Virus record (IMG/VR): IMGVR_UViG_3300025543_000057
Coordinates: 1-43,991 of that record
Origin: a virus
DNA: 43,991 nt
Direction: 5' to 3' (one strand)
Shown: one piece after another, positions 1-8,016 of the stretch
Layout: every line of letters starts with the position of its first letter
How positions within the stretch are numbered: position 1 is the stretch's first letter
Notes under the pieces: generated by a model
Told to the model about the DNA's origin: nothing
Database searches by the model: none
What the model saw: only the letters and a program-made list of their open reading frames with translations
Program-made: the position numbers and the translations under genes

Positions 1-7
1 CAGGCCA

Positions 8-319
8 ATGAAGACCGCCTCCTCGCCGCTGGTCGCTCTTGCCTGCTTGACGGCGCTGACGTTAACTGGCTGCGCCAGTAACGGAAGCCTCACCCTCGCA
101 GCGCAATCCCTCGGGAAAAACCAAGCAGGCGTGACCCTGCCGGATTGGCCCCCCGAGTGCCAAACCCACATCGCGCACGCGCCCCTCCCTTCGGGCGCAG
201 AACTGCGTTCGATCCTTAAACGGGAACGCGGGCAACTCGACGTTGCCAACCGGACCCTCACCACCTGCGCGGACCTCTACGGCCAAATCCAGACCAAATT
301 CGGGAGGCCCGACCAATGA
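8..319 (+). CDS. Outer-membrane lipoprotein, probable o-spanin (Rz1-like)
   Basis: The 103-residue product has a lipoprotein signal peptide: a short basic start, a hydrophobic core and a lipobox Leu19-Thr-Gly-Cys22. The mature part is Pro-rich near its start, carries a pair of Cys (about 51 and 87) and ends in a charged helical segment. Small phage lipoproteins beside a bitopic membrane protein are typically outer-membrane spanins, which fuse the outer to the inner membrane in the last step of lysis. The next gene starts inside its stop codon (ATGA overlap), so the two are translationally coupled, as spanin pairs are. Function is inferred from topology and position, between the tail genes and the large terminase as with T7 Rz/Rz1. 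It could instead be an unrelated lipoprotein. Confidence 0.6.
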   Translation: MKTASSPLVALACLTALTLTGCASNGSLTLAAQSLGKNQAGVTLPDWPPECQTHIAHAPLPSGAELRSILKRERGQLDVANRTLTTCADLYGQIQTKFGRPDQ

Positions 320-618
320 CCGAAGAACCCCCCGGACCAAAAATAGACCCGAAAATATCCGTAGGAAACCTGCTCACAATGGCGACTATGCTCCTCGGGC
401 TGTTCATCGGTTGGCAGACCATGACGGTCTCCATCACACAGAACCAGCAGGCTATCGTGGACCTGGAAAAGCGGCTGGCGACGACGGTAGCGAAAGCCGA
501 CGCGACGCTGGACGCCTTGACGACGAACCGCGTGGAACTGGCCCAAGCCCTCGGCGAATTGCAGGCGGACATGCGTTACCTCAAAGTCGCCGTGGACAGA
601 TTGCAGGCCCCTAAGTGA
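316..618 (+). CDS. Bitopic membrane protein with coiled coil, candidate i-spanin or holin-like
   Basis: The 100-residue protein has a Pro-rich polar N-terminus (1-14), one transmembrane segment (about 17-36, rich in Leu, Met, Ile and Gly) and a long charged heptad-like helix (about 42-97) expected in the periplasm. This N-in/C-out layout with an external coiled coil fits an inner-membrane spanin partner of the upstream lipoprotein; a regulatory or holin-type membrane protein is the alternative. Its ATG overlaps the stop of the lipoprotein gene, and its own stop overlaps the GTG of the terminase gene, so the three form one coupled unit. No enzymatic motif is visible. Confidence 0.55.
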   Translation: MTEEPPGPKIDPKISVGNLLTMATMLLGLFIGWQTMTVSITQNQQAIVDLEKRLATTVAKADATLDALTTNRVELAQALGELQADMRYLKVAVDRLQAPK

Positions 619-2177
619 GCGCCCACACCGACCGCCGCAAAACCCTCCTGCAACGTCTTCTGGCCGCCAAAGAGGCCGAAGTCGATCTGTTGAAATATAC
701 TCAGTTCACCATGCCGGACTACTCGGACCCATCCCCTGTTCCCCGGTCGCGGTATGAGATAGCCCGGCACCATCGGGCAATGGCGTCCGCGCTGCATGAC
801 CTCGAAAGCGGGGTCTCGAAGCGGGTGATCATCAACATGGGTCCGCGCCACGGCAAAACCGAGCTGGCGACCAAACGCTTTCTGGCGTGGTTCAGTGCCC
901 GGCACCCCGAAATGTCGCTCATCTTTGGCACCTACAACGACACCTTCGCGGGGGACGTGGGCCGCGCGGTCCGGGACATTATCCAAAGTCCGCAGCACAG
1001 GACCATCTTTCCGAACCACACGCTGCGCGACGGCAGCGCCGCCAGCCAGCGCCTCCAAACCGAAGACGGGGGTCTGCTCGCGTTTGTTGGGCGCGGCGGT
1101 TCGATCACCGGGCGCGGCGGACACGGGATCGTGATCGACGACCCGATCAAGGACCGGCAGGAGGCGGACAGCAAACTGATCCGGGACCAACTCTGGACGT
1201 GGTTCACGCAGGTTATCGGCACCCGCCTCATGACGCAGGACAGCTTTATCATGCTGATCCAGACCAGATGGCACGAAGACGATCTGGTGGGACGCCTCAC
1301 GGACCCCATGAACGCTTTCTACGACGCGGAGGAGGCCGCGCAGTGGCGAGTGATCGACTTCCCTGCGCTGGCGCTGGACAACGACATATTGGGGCGCAAG
1401 CCCGGCGAGGCCCTGTGGCCGGAGAAGTTCCCTGTCCCGTTCCTCTCGGCCCAGCAACGGCTGGACCCGCGCGGCTTCCAAGCCCTGTACCAAGGCCGCC
1501 CTTCCAGCGAAGGCGGCAATTTCTTTCGTTCCGAAGACCTGCTCACCTACAAGCAGGACGAACTCCCCAAGAACCTGCGCTACTACATCGCCTCGGACCA
1601 TGCCGTGTCCACCAAGCAGGAGCGGGACAAGACTGCGCTCGTCCCCGTGGGGGTCGATGAACAGGACAACATTTACGTCCTGCCGGACGTGTTCTGGAAG
1701 CACGCTGCCTCGGACGTGACCGTGGACGCCATGCTGGCCCTCATGGACCGCTATAGCCCGCTGTTCTGGTGGGCCGAACGGGGGCAGATTTCCAAAGCCA
1801 TCGGCCCTTTCCTGCGCAAGCGGATGCAGGAGGAACGCATCTACTGCGCCCTGATCGAATTGACCCCCACGATGGACAAGCAGTCGCGCGCGCAGTCGAT
1901 CCAAGCCCGCACGGCGATGGGGAAGGTTTTCTTCCCCAGCTATGCCCGCTGGTGGCCGGACGCCAAGGACCAGCTCTTGAAGTTCCCGAACGCCGCGCAC
2001 GACGATTTTGTGGACGCGCTGGCCTATATCGGGTTAGGTCTGGCGCAGCAGGTTTCGCCGTCGATGTTGGCCTCCAAAAAAGACACAGCAAAATCCGGGA
2101 CGTTCCGGCATTTGTTTCAGCAGACGGCGGAAGACGATCAACGGAAAAGGCGGGCGCAAGTCGCGCGTGAATGGTGA
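615..2177 (+). CDS. Terminase large subunit
   Basis: TerL is the ATP-driven motor and nuclease that packages DNA through the portal. The 520-residue protein has both domains. The ATPase shows Walker A G-P-R-H-G-K-T (76-82), Walker B with I-V-I-D-D (acidic residues 175-176) and a coupling motif in the L-I-Q-T-R-W-H segment (about 214-222). The RNase H-like nuclease domain shows the first acidic residue in A-S-D-H (Asp328) and the C-terminal H-D-D-F-V-D-A motif (462-468). The length is normal for the family. The GTG start overlaps the previous stop (GTGA). The portal gene follows with an overlap. The candidate small subunit is not adjacent but lies near 41.2 kb. The call rests on the complete motif set. 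Confidence 0.97.
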   Translation: MSAHTDRRKTLLQRLLAAKEAEVDLLKYTQFTMPDYSDPSPVPRSRYEIARHHRAMASALHDLESGVSKRVIINMGPRHGKTELATKRFLAWFSARHPEMSLIFGTYNDTFAGDVGRAVRDIIQSPQHRTIFPNHTLRDGSAASQRLQTEDGGLLAFVGRGGSITGRGGHGIVIDDPIKDRQEADSKLIRDQLWTWFTQVIGTRLMTQDSFIMLIQTRWHEDDLVGRLTDPMNAFYDAEEAAQWRVIDFPALALDNDILGRKPGEALWPEKFPVPFLSAQQRLDPRGFQALYQGRPSSEGGNFFRSEDLLTYKQDELPKNLRYYIASDHAVSTKQERDKTALVPVGVDEQDNIYVLPDVFWKHAASDVTVDAMLALMDRYSPLFWWAERGQISKAIGPFLRKRMQEERIYCALIELTPTMDKQSRAQSIQARTAMGKVFFPSYARWWPDAKDQLLKFPNAAHDDFVDALAYIGLGLAQQVSPSMLASKKDTAKSGTFRHLFQQTAEDDQRKRRAQVAREW

Positions 2178-4333
2178 TCCCTATGGAAGATGAACTCAAC
2201 GCAATCATGGAGCAGGGTATGGCTCCGGACCCGGACCCGGAGACCGGGACCAGCATCACACGGGAAGACCCGGACCCATCGGCGCAGCGCAAGGCGCTTC
2301 TCACACACATGGCGGACGAAACCCGCTCGGCCCGGTCCTATTGGGAAGAACGCGCGTTCAAGCGGATGCGGCAAGGCATGGCGTTCGCCGCCGGTCGCCA
2401 GTGGCCCGCCGACCCCATGACCAAATCGGGCGACATTTTCGCGGACAACATCCATGAGCGTTACGTCGCCAACATCACCCTCCGGCACATCAACCAGCGC
2501 GTCGCGGCAACCTACGGCAAGAACCCCAAGGTCGTGTCCCGGCGCAAAAAGCGGATGCTCTCGACCGTGTGGGACGGGACCATGCAGTCCGTCCAAATGT
2601 CCATGCAGGCCGTGTCCGCTGACCCCATGAACATGCAGGCGATGGAAATCCTGAACGACGCCATCGCCACCATGCAGGAGCAGCAGAAACAGAACAAGAT
2701 CGGCGAGACCCTGCAACTCCTGTTTGAACATGAGATCGAAGAACAGACGGTCCCCTTCAAGGTCCAGATGAAGTCAATGGTCCGCAAGGCCATGACGACC
2801 GGCGTCGCCTACGCAAAGCTCGGGTTCCAACGTGTCATGCAGAAGAACCCGGACATTGAAGCCAAGCTGTCCGACATGAGCCAGCAACTCGCGACCATCG
2901 AACGCATTTCGGCGGACCTAGCGGAAGGGGAAGTCCTCCCCGACGGCAAGGAGGCCGAACAGCTTCGCCTGACCATGCAGGAACTCGAAAAGCAGGTGGA
3001 CATAATCGTCCGCGAAGGTCTGACGTTTTCCTACCCGGACAGCACCGCAATCGTCCCGGACCCCAACACCAAACAGCTTCGCGGCTGGGTGGGGGCGCAG
3101 TGGCTCGCGGAAGAATATTTCCTGACCCGCGAACAGATCGAAGAAATCTACAACGTGGACATTGCCCCCGGCGGCACGGCGTATCTCGAAAGCCGTCCCG
3201 GCGAATACAAGGTTCGCGAAGGACACTCCGACAACAAAGACAACCAGACCGACTTCTATTGCGTGTGGGAGCGGTACAACAAGCAGGACGGGCTGGTCTA
3301 CGTCATCTGCGACGGGTACAGCGATTTCCTTCGCGAACCCGCCGCGCCCGACGTTTGGCTGGAACGCTTCTTCCCTTGGTTCGTGTTCGTGGTCAACGAA
3401 GTCTACGACGACCAGTGCGTCTTCCCCCCTTCGGACGTGGACTTGATCAAGGACATGCAGCTTGAGCTAAACCGCTCCCGGCAGGGCCTCCGCGAACACC
3501 GACGCGCGTCCAGGCCGAAGACCTTCGTGCGGCGTGGCGTCCTCGAACAATCGGACAAAGACAAGCTGGTGGACTGCCAAGCCAACGACGTGATCGAACT
3601 CAACGGCCTCCAGCCGGGCGAGAAGATCGACGAAGTGTTGCAGCCGTTTTCCGGTCCGCAGATCGACCCGCGCCTGTACGATCCGACCCCCGTCTTTGAA
3701 GACTATCTGCGTGTCCTCGGCAATCAGGAAGCCAACCTCGGTGGCACGTCCGGCGCAACTGCGACGGAAGCCAGCATTGCCGAAGGCTCTCGCATGACCT
3801 CGGTCTCGTCCAACGTGGACGACTTGGACGAATTTCTGACTGAACTGTGCCGCTCGGCGGGGCAGGTTCTCATGCAGGAAGTCAGCCCCGAAACGGTCCG
3901 GGAAGTCGTCGGACCCGGCGCGGTCTGGCCGGACCTGACGCGGGACCAGATCGCGAAGGAAATCTACCTTGAGATCGAAGCAGCCAGCACGGGTCGCCCG
4001 AACAAGGCGCAGGAAATCCAGAACGCCCAGCAGGTCTTCCCGCTTCTCCTGCAAATCCCCGGCCTCCAGCCGCAGTGGCTCGCCAAAGAACTCCTCCGCC
4101 GCATGGACGACCGATTGGACCTTGAAGACGCCTTCGCCGAAGGGCTGCCCTCCATCATGATGATGAACAGCGCAAAGCAGATGGCTCCCGGCGCAGGTCC
4201 GGGCGACGATCCGAACGCGCAGGGCCCCCAAGGGCAGAACAACGCGCCGTCCACGGACCCGGCGCAGGTGAACACCGCGCCCCGTCCGCCGGAAGCTGCC
4301 CCGGCACCGGGTCCAGCCACTTCCGTGATTTAA
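2171..4333 (+). CDS. Portal protein (P22 gp1-like)
   Basis: The 720-residue protein sits directly after the terminase and before the scaffold, the standard portal position. Its size is close to that of the P22 portal (about 725 residues), and it has the layout of P22-type portals: an acidic N-terminus, long Met/Gln-rich helices (about 110-290), a central segment rich in aromatic residues, and a C-terminal region with S-T-G-R-P-N-K-A and Met-rich helical sequence before a disordered Pro/Ala/Gln tail. The portal forms the dodecameric ring at one capsid vertex through which DNA enters and leaves. The ATG at 2171 overlaps the terminase stop; a second in-frame ATG at 2183 with a GGTGA just upstream is an equally good start. 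Confidence 0.92.
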   Translation: MVIPMEDELNAIMEQGMAPDPDPETGTSITREDPDPSAQRKALLTHMADETRSARSYWEERAFKRMRQGMAFAAGRQWPADPMTKSGDIFADNIHERYVANITLRHINQRVAATYGKNPKVVSRRKKRMLSTVWDGTMQSVQMSMQAVSADPMNMQAMEILNDAIATMQEQQKQNKIGETLQLLFEHEIEEQTVPFKVQMKSMVRKAMTTGVAYAKLGFQRVMQKNPDIEAKLSDMSQQLATIERISADLAEGEVLPDGKEAEQLRLTMQELEKQVDIIVREGLTFSYPDSTAIVPDPNTKQLRGWVGAQWLAEEYFLTREQIEEIYNVDIAPGGTAYLESRPGEYKVREGHSDNKDNQTDFYCVWERYNKQDGLVYVICDGYSDFLREPAAPDVWLERFFPWFVFVVNEVYDDQCVFPPSDVDLIKDMQLELNRSRQGLREHRRASRPKTFVRRGVLEQSDKDKLVDCQANDVIELNGLQPGEKIDEVLQPFSGPQIDPRLYDPTPVFEDYLRVLGNQEANLGGTSGATATEASIAEGSRMTSVSSNVDDLDEFLTELCRSAGQVLMQEVSPETVREVVGPGAVWPDLTRDQIAKEIYLEIEAASTGRPNKAQEIQNAQQVFPLLLQIPGLQPQWLAKELLRRMDDRLDLEDAFAEGLPSIMMMNSAKQMAPGAGPGDDPNAQGPQGQNNAPSTDPAQVNTAPRPPEAAPAPGPATSVI

Positions 4334-4346
4334 CAAACCAGACAAG

Positions 4347-4376
4347 CGCCAGTCCCGGATTTGTCGGGGCTGTCAG
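4347..4376 (+). other. Possible hairpin in the portal-scaffold gap
   Basis: The 144-nt gap between portal and scaffold genes contains a short inverted repeat, AGTCCCG and CGGGGCT around a 7-nt loop (one G-T pair). Two short T-rich runs follow about 30-45 nt later. It is too weak to call a terminator; it may tune read-through or protect the scaffold mRNA. Confidence 0.3.
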
Positions 4377-4477
4377 CGCGCCCCACATTCTGACCCTTTT
4401 ACCGTATTTTTTGGTTGCGGACACCGGCAGACAAAACCAAAGTCCCCCCGACAGGCCACACCCTCGACGGAGCAACG

Positions 4478-5596
4478 ATGGACAATCCTGAATTAGATGC
4501 AGGCGTAAAAGACCCGACCGATACCTCGCCAGATCCGGTCAAGGACAGCCAACCCGCCGACACCCCGGCGGACCCGCCCTCGTCCAGCGGGACGGACCAA
4601 CCGGACACACCGGCCAAAGGTGAAGACCCCAAGTCGATGGCTGACGCCATTGATGCGGCGCTGAAAGCGGCACCAAAGGAAGACGGCAACCTCGCCCCCG
4701 AAGGCGACCCCGAACCTTCCGAAGATGCAGGCGAGCCCAGCGATAACACCGACGGAACCGATCCGGAAAAGCCCAGCGAACCCGTCGAAGACGGCCACGA
4801 AAAAACGGAAGACGACGATCCGACAGACGAAGAACTCGCCAAAATGAGTTCGGGATCACAGAAGCGGATCAAGCAACTTCTCTCACAACGCAATGATGCA
4901 CGCCGTGAAACGGAAGCACTGCGGACCGACGCTGGCAACTACCAGCAGGTCCGGGAGTTCATGACGCAAAGCAGGCTGGAAGACCGCGAAGTCGCGGAAC
5001 TATTCCAGCTTGGCGCGGACCTGAAATCGGGCGATCCCGCCCGCCTTCAACAGTTCGTCCAGCGCGTCATGCCGACGTTGCAGGCTGTTATGGAAGCAGT
5101 CGGCCAGTCGGTCCCCTCTGACCTTGCCTCAAAGGTCGAAGCTGGGGATATGACCGAAGACGCGGCCAAGGAGTTGGCCCGCTATCGCTACGAGGCGCAG
5201 ACTGCCCGAGAACAGGCAACCCGCGCAAACGAAGCGAACGCGACCCGCGTCACGCAGGGCCAGCAGGCCGAAATCATGAGCGCCGTAGAGACTTGGCAAT
5301 CGTCCACCCGAACCCGTGACCCCGACTTCGACATTAAGGCCGACGCCATGAAGCGCGCAGCGCAGGCAATGGTCGCGGAACGCGGACTACCCCGGACTTC
5401 ACAGGAAGCCCTCTCGATGGCCCAAGAAGCCTACCGAGAAGTCAACCAGTGGTTCAAGTCCGCCCGCCCTGCGTCCAAACCCACAACTGCGACCCCCGCT
5501 TCCGGCGCATCGGCGAACCGGACCGGAATGAACCCCCAAGCAACCTCGCTCGATCAAGTGATCGCGCAGGCAATGGCGGCGTCTTCCCGGTCCTGA
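4478..5596 (+). CDS. Scaffolding protein
   Basis: The 372-residue protein is encoded between portal and major capsid genes, the usual scaffold site. The first 130 residues are very acidic and rich in Asp, Pro, Glu and Ser. The middle (about 135-310) is charged, Gln/Ala-rich helix likely to form coiled coils, and the C-terminus is Ala/Ser/Thr-rich with some basic residues, as expected for the part that binds coat protein. Scaffolds direct procapsid assembly and then leave or are degraded. I chose the ATG at 4478, which has an ACGGAG ribosome site 5 nt upstream; an in-frame TTG 21 codons earlier has none. No protease motif is seen. The assignment is by position and composition. Confidence 0.85.
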   Translation: MDNPELDAGVKDPTDTSPDPVKDSQPADTPADPPSSSGTDQPDTPAKGEDPKSMADAIDAALKAAPKEDGNLAPEGDPEPSEDAGEPSDNTDGTDPEKPSEPVEDGHEKTEDDDPTDEELAKMSSGSQKRIKQLLSQRNDARRETEALRTDAGNYQQVREFMTQSRLEDREVAELFQLGADLKSGDPARLQQFVQRVMPTLQAVMEAVGQSVPSDLASKVEAGDMTEDAAKELARYRYEAQTAREQATRANEANATRVTQGQQAEIMSAVETWQSSTRTRDPDFDIKADAMKRAAQAMVAERGLPRTSQEALSMAQEAYREVNQWFKSARPASKPTTATPASGASANRTGMNPQATSLDQVIAQAMAASSRS

Positions 5597-5614
5597 TCGT
5601 AAGGACTTACGGAC

Positions 5615-6724
5615 ATGGCAGACCTCACAGCAGGCCAGCTTTCGATGATCGCCAACGCGGCGCTCGATTTCTATCTGAACAAGGGCACAGCCTTCCAGCA
5701 GCAGTTGCAGGATCGCCCCCTTGTCGCAGCTATGGAGAGCGGTGCCAAAAACTTCCCCGGCGGCAAGGGTGAAATCTCTGTCGCAGTACAGGGAGCCTAC
5801 GGCGCTGGCGGCACCAACGACAGCCTGACGGGCTTCACCGGGGACGACACGGTTGCGTTCTTCAACCCCACCAACCTCGCCCGCCTCTCGTACATCTGGC
5901 GTGAGATGCACATCGGTATCAGCATCACTCACACCGAGTTGAAACACGACGGCATTTCCGTTGTCAACGAGATGGGCGGCACGTCCAACCACGCCGGTCG
6001 AGACCAGACGGTCTTGGTCAATATGTGGGAAAACAAGCTGTTTGACTTCGGCGAACGCTACGCACGTTCTCTGAACGAATTGCTTTGGGACGACGGCACC
6101 AGTGACGCAAAGGCCATCCACGGCCTGCGCCACTTCCTCGTCGCAAACCCCGGTGCTGGCACCGTGGGCGGCAAGGACCGTGCAACCGCAGCCAATGCCT
6201 ACCTGCGCAACCGCGCCTACACAGCAGCCTATGCGGCTGCCGTCACAGGCACCCCTGCGTTGGCTGGGCACGGCGGGGACGAAGTAACGTCCGCAGCGGC
6301 CAACGGCGGCGCACTGATACAGGTCTTGCAGCAGGAGTTCCGGCAGCTTCGTCGCTACGGCGCGAAGCCCACGAAGTTCCTCGCTGGTTCGGACTTCATC
6401 GGTGCGATGGAAGTCGAGATGCGGGCCAACGGCTACTACAGCCAGAACGGCTTCCGTGGCCGTCAGGACGGCGCAATGGGCGGCCTGTCCTTTGACGGGA
6501 TCGACATTGTGTATGACCCGACGCTGGACGACCTCTCGCTGGCGAAACGGGCCTACATCTTCGACCCACGCCACATCTTCCTGATGAAGCAGACCGGCGA
6601 GTGGCGCAAGACCCACAACCCGGCCCGTCCGCATGACAAGTTCGTCCTTTATCGGTCGATCACGTCCACCGGGCAGCTTGTCGGGACGCAGCTAAATGGC
6701 GGTCTCGTAATCGACATTGCCTGA
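5615..6724 (+). CDS. Major capsid protein
   Basis: The 369-residue protein follows the scaffold and starts at an ATG preceded by a purine-rich GTAAGGAC. It has an Ala-rich N-terminal helix, a Gly-rich loop (about 48-75), a long stretch of short beta segments, and a C-terminal part with conserved-looking A-Y-I-F-D-P and H-D-K-F motifs. Position, size and composition fit a capsomer-forming coat protein, most likely of the HK97 fold. A perfect hairpin with a UUCG loop lies 7 nt after the stop and may set mRNA stability or limit read-through. The exact capsid family is not assigned from motif evidence, only the role. Confidence 0.88.
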   Translation: MADLTAGQLSMIANAALDFYLNKGTAFQQQLQDRPLVAAMESGAKNFPGGKGEISVAVQGAYGAGGTNDSLTGFTGDDTVAFFNPTNLARLSYIWREMHIGISITHTELKHDGISVVNEMGGTSNHAGRDQTVLVNMWENKLFDFGERYARSLNELLWDDGTSDAKAIHGLRHFLVANPGAGTVGGKDRATAANAYLRNRAYTAAYAAAVTGTPALAGHGGDEVTSAAANGGALIQVLQQEFRQLRRYGAKPTKFLAGSDFIGAMEVEMRANGYYSQNGFRGRQDGAMGGLSFDGIDIVYDPTLDDLSLAKRAYIFDPRHIFLMKQTGEWRKTHNPARPHDKFVLYRSITSTGQLVGTQLNGGLVIDIA

Positions 6725-6731
6725 TCTGGTT

Positions 6732-6751
6732 GGGGCCGCTTCGGCGGCCCC
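6732..6751 (+). terminator. GC-rich UUCG hairpin after the major capsid gene
   Basis: GGGGCCGC and GCGGCCCC form a perfect 8-bp stem around a TTCG tetraloop, starting 7 nt past the capsid stop. A loose pyrimidine stretch follows, not a clean T-run. It may be a partial terminator or a 3'-end stabiliser of the abundant capsid mRNA. It also shows that the reading frame upstream of the next gene's TTG start is leader, not coding. Confidence 0.6.
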
Positions 6752-6788
6752 CGCTCTCTTCACGACCCCAACTACAGGAGCAAACCCC

Positions 6789-7286
6789 TTGCCTAAATTC
6801 CAACTCTTGACCGCGTTCGTTTCGCTCGCAGGTGACAAGAACAACATCGCCTTCCGAGGCACCGACAACCCCATCACCTACCCGGAGCTTTTCGTTCTGC
6901 GCACCCTCCACGGCGGCGACGACAATGTTTTGAGCCTCGTGGACATTGGCGAGACCGACGACAGGTCGCACGCCACCGAGAAGGATCGTCTGCGCCACCG
7001 CTATGGGCGTGTCGTGGATCAGGTCTTTGCCGGGGGTGACGCCATCTCGTCCCTGCCGGTCCGCGACGAAACGATCCCGACTGCCGACCAAATCAGCGCG
7101 GCCTCGGAAGCGGCCAGCGTGGCGATGGCTTCGGCCAAGTCCCGGACCAGTGCCAAACGCGCGGCCAAGGCCAAGGCCAAGGCCAAAGTCGAGCCTGAGC
7201 CCGAACCCGAGCCAGAACCCGAGCCCGAGCCAGAGCCAGCCCTTAGCACGGACCTGCCGTCGCTGGACAACCTGCCGAAAGGCTAA
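6789..7286 (+). CDS. Head-associated protein with Pro-Glu repeat tail
   Basis: I chose the TTG start because an AGGAG ribosome site ends 8 nt before it, while an upstream in-frame start would translate through the capsid terminator hairpin. The 165-residue product has a globular first half (about 1-95) with mixed beta and charged sequence, an Ala/Ser-rich linker, an Ala-Lys repeat (about 118-130) and then nine or so alternating Pro-Glu units before an acidic end. Proteins between capsid and adaptor genes are often head-decoration, head-fibre or head-completion proteins; the rigid charged tail could extend from the capsid surface or contact DNA. No family was recognised, and function is inferred from position only. 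Confidence 0.75.
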   Translation: MPKFQLLTAFVSLAGDKNNIAFRGTDNPITYPELFVLRTLHGGDDNVLSLVDIGETDDRSHATEKDRLRHRYGRVVDQVFAGGDAISSLPVRDETIPTADQISAASEAASVAMASAKSRTSAKRAAKAKAKAKVEPEPEPEPEPEPEPEPALSTDLPSLDNLPKG

Positions 7287-7305
7287 TCTCCCGGAGTGAG
7301 ACCCC

Positions 7306-8013
7306 ATGCGCATCATGCTTATGTCGGAAATGCTGGAAATGCTTCGCTACGAGGCACGTCTTAGCACGAACGCTGCGCACGGGGTCCACCTGACCCCCGG
7401 ACACAGGTCTCTCTTGCGCCGGGTCCAAGAAGAACTTTACGACGCTTACGATTGGCCGCACCTGAAAACCACGCAGGACACCACGCTCGCTGCGTCGGAT
7501 CGGTACGCGACCTACCCCTCGGCGTTCACGTTCGACGGGGTTGAAGGTGTCCACGCCAAAGACGCCACCGGGGATTGGACCCCGCTGGCCTACGGCGTCG
7601 GCTTTGCCGAATACAACGACACGGACAGCGAGGCGGGCGAGCAGGACTTTCCTGTCCGGCGCTGGCAGAATTACTTTTCGACTGACGCCGAACTGGTTCA
7701 CCAGAATATGTTCGAGGTCTGGCCGGTCCCGGACCAGACTGCGACCCTGCGCTTCGTCGGCAAGCGCGCGCTCTTTCCCCTGACCGCCGACGGCCACAGT
7801 TCCACGTTGGACGGCCCGCTGATTGTCCTCCACGCAGCGGTCGAATTGCTTGCTGCGCAGAAGGCCGAAGACGCCACCCTCAAACTACAGAAGGCGCAAG
7901 CCCGGATGGACCTGCTCAAAAAGCGGCAGACCGCCCCGGACAACCGCCCCATCAACATGTCCCGTCCGAGCCGTGGGCCGCGCCTGCGCTACGGCATAGA
8001 TTATGTGGACTAA
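7306..8013 (+). CDS. Head-to-tail adaptor protein
   Basis: The 235-residue protein sits between head and tail-hub genes. Its first 60 residues are helical, with a pattern typical of podovirus adaptor/head-completion proteins such as P22 gp4 and the SU10-type adaptors: helix, Y-D-A-Y-D-W-P aromatic patch, then beta-rich middle with W-P-V-P-D motif, and a long C-terminal helix (about 170-215) with a basic disordered end. Such proteins bind below the portal ring and seal DNA. The ATG has a CGGAGTGAG site 5-10 nt upstream. It is spaced 19 nt from the upstream gene and 3 nt from the tail-hub gene. The assignment is by layout and position, not by a defining motif. Confidence 0.75.
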   Translation: MRIMLMSEMLEMLRYEARLSTNAAHGVHLTPGHRSLLRRVQEELYDAYDWPHLKTTQDTTLAASDRYATYPSAFTFDGVEGVHAKDATGDWTPLAYGVGFAEYNDTDSEAGEQDFPVRRWQNYFSTDAELVHQNMFEVWPVPDQTATLRFVGKRALFPLTADGHSSTLDGPLIVLHAAVELLAAQKAEDATLKLQKAQARMDLLKKRQTAPDNRPINMSRPSRGPRLRYGIDYVD

Positions 8014-8016
8014 ATC

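Noticed and set aside
576-2000. Long minus-strand frame of 474 codons
   Set aside because: It is antisense to the large terminase, which has all catalytic motifs; the frame stays open because of GC-rich codons.
3467-4345. Minus-strand frame of 292 codons
   Set aside because: Antisense to the portal gene, Arg-rich, no ribosome site.
5399-6634. Minus-strand frame of 411 codons
   Set aside because: Antisense to the scaffold end and major capsid gene; no domain seen.
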